Source: Pleurotus ostreatus/Saccharomyces cerevisiae fusant (taxonomy: Eukaryota; Opisthokonta). From it: a stretch of DNA of 64,000 nt. Below the pieces are notes generated by a model. The model saw only the letters and a program-made list of their open reading frames with translations. It had not been told where the DNA came from and did not search any database. The stretch lies in contig JAMQCK010000014.1 of the NCBI GenBank assembly GCA_024196135.1, positions 1 to 64,000 of the forward strand, written 5' to 3'. Positions 62,576-64,000 of this stretch are shown here, piece after piece; position 1 is the first letter of the stretch; each line of letters starts with the position of its first letter. A program made the translations under genes and the position numbers.

Positions 62576-64000
62576 ATGGCACCAACACACGAGGGCGCGA
62601 GCAGCAGCAGCGCTCACAGCACCGACGAGAAGGAGCGTATCGCTTCGCCAGTCGCGCTACCGACACCAGGAGCTGCACCGGTCTTGGAGGTCACGAACGC
62701 GGACTATGCTCTCGCTGTCAGCGAGCAGAAGCTCGACCCGTACAGCTGGTCATCTTTGAGACTATTCGCGATCTTGGCGGTCGCGTTCATGGGCAGCATG
62801 TCGAACGGATTTGACGGACAAGGTATGTTCCAAGCTCAAGTGTGATGTTCCGTGTGTTTGACATGTCTGTAGTTATGGGTGCGGTGAATGGCATGCAGTG
62901 AGTACTCCCCGATTAGGATACAATTGCCTTGAATTGAACGCGTCTATCTAGACAATACTTGGATTACTTCGACATATCCGGCGACGATGCAGGCGGAGGA
63001 GTTGGCACTGGTGAGTCCCAATGATCGTCGCAGGCTCTCAATACTGAGGAGACCTCAGTGACCGCCATCATCTTCGGTATTGTAAGCATCACCACCTACC
63101 TATCATGACCTGTTCATTGACAGTGACTTCCCTAGTACTACATTGGTACGCTGAACTGCTCTGATACGCGGCAAGCCTCTCACATCACCCAGGTCAAATC
63201 GCGGGCATGGCCGTCGCAGGACCCATTGCTGACCGTCTCGGTCGCCGCGGTGGCATGGTCAGTCAATGTCCTCGCTATAAGTGCAATTTAATACTTATTC
63301 CATCGCAGTTCTTCGGCGCAATCATCATCGCCATCGGCGCCATCGTCGTCACCGTGGCGAAGGACACCGATTACCTGCTTGGCGGTCGCTTCGTCCTCGG
63401 GTTCGGCGTCTCAATCACCACGACAGCGTGCCCTGCTTACGTCGTAGAGATGTCACCACCTCAGTGGCGCGGTCGCCTCACGGGCTTGTACAACAGTAAG
63501 GACATCTTATAACGCGGGAGAGTGCAGGACCTAATCGAGTATCAGCTTCATACTACGCGGGCTCAATCCTCTGCAGTACGTTCACTTTCCCTTTGCAGCT
63601 CCTGTCTCGGGACTCATCGTTGCCGCAGCTGGAATTGCCATCGGCACCGAGCAGCTGCAGAGTACAACGTCCTGGCGCTCACCACTCGCCATCCAGCTCG
63701 TCCCCGCCGGTATCCTCATCATCTTCTCCCTTTTCCTCCCCGAGAGCCCCCGTTGGCTCCTCGCTACCGGCAAGCCCGAGCAGGCCCGCGCCATCCTCGC
63801 CAAATACCACGGCGCCGGCGACCCGCATGCTCCCCTCGTTGAGCTTCAGTGGCGCGAGTTCGAGGACGCAATCAAGCAGGACGCCAGCGACAAGCGCTGG
63901 TACGACTACTCCGAGCTCGTCAACACACCGAACGCGCGGTACCGGACATTCATGTGAGTTTGTTCTGCAGTCGGCCGTTCACGAACTGACCCCTTCCGCA
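62576..64000 (+). CDS. MFS sugar transporter, 3'-truncated by window edge
   Basis: Fungal sugar porter of the major facilitator superfamily. The N-terminus is cytosolic and polar; TM1 is SLRLFAILAVAFMGSMSNGF-DGQ. Family motifs follow: GPIADRLGRRGG between TM2 and TM3, FGAIIIAIGAIVVTVA, GGRFVLGFGVSI, and PESPRWLLATGKPEQA after TM6. The exon pattern (short exons with introns of about 50 nt) gives, for example, SILC-TGIAIGTEQL by removing 63576-63628 (53 nt). The reading frame reaches RYRTFM at 63954, where an intron starts. Lactose/hexose-type porters are the closest by motif; substrate is not decidable. The ATG at 62576 (GCTATGGC) is clear. Cotransport with protons is typical of the family. 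Confidence 0.87.

Noticed and set aside
63576..63598. Apparent 23-nt micro-intron in the sugar porter
   Set aside because: A 53-nt intron (63576-63628) gives the family sequence SILCTGIAIGT, so a micro-intron is not needed.

Overview
This window is nuclear DNA of a filamentous fungus, most likely a basidiomycete (Agaricomycete type). The evidence is gene structure and content. Almost every gene is split by many short introns of about 48-70 nt with GTRNGT donors, CTNAY-type branch points and CAG/TAG acceptors. Genes are packed on both strands, coding DNA is GC-rich, and a velvet factor, a long formin, an intracellular GH3 enzyme and a fungal sugar porter are present. No bacterial operon, CRISPR or rRNA is seen.

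Layout. 0.5-0.7 kb: 5' exon of a GNAT-like acetyltransferase (-), with a tRNA-like relic beside it. 1.05-14.8 kb: housekeeping block with methylcrotonoyl-CoA carboxylase beta (+), MLH3 (+), an RTC3/SBDS-like protein (-), the mitochondrial AFG1 ATPase (-) and a large PPR protein (+). 14.8-24.8 kb: repeat-rich accessory region with a 740-bp Mutator-like element with perfect 9-bp target duplication, a 969-bp element with 49-bp perfect terminal inverted repeats and 7-bp target duplication, two copies of a dispersed repeat of about 330 bp, and two unrecognised proteins. 24.8-35.2 kb (-): VelB, UreF, an ArfGAP and a zinc-finger/coiled-coil protein I do not recognise as a named family. 35.7-45.3 kb (-): formin and MCM6. 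45.5-53.8 kb: tyrosine phosphatase (+), VAC14 (-), M28 peptidase (+), small membrane protein (-). 54.2-64 kb: GH3 beta-glucosidase (-), RNF220-like RING E3 (+), SET lysine methyltransferase (-) and a sugar transporter (+) that runs off the right edge.

The genes do not form one pathway. They are ordinary nuclear genes: leucine catabolism, mismatch repair and crossover resolution, mitochondrial RNA and protein quality control, developmental regulation, urease maturation, vesicle traffic, actin assembly, replication licensing, PI(3,5)P2 control and sugar use. Two neighbouring genes near the right end (GH3 beta-glucosidase and sugar porter) fit together as cytosolic disaccharide use, but this is inference.

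The most unusual points are the two well-delimited mobile elements, an apparent in-frame stop in the formin N-terminus, a tandem non-canonical CCCH-like repeat joined to a coiled coil, a GC-AG intron, and the pair of orphan genes around a 2.2-kb degenerate stretch. All exon models were built by eye from splice motifs and frame continuity, without RNA evidence.
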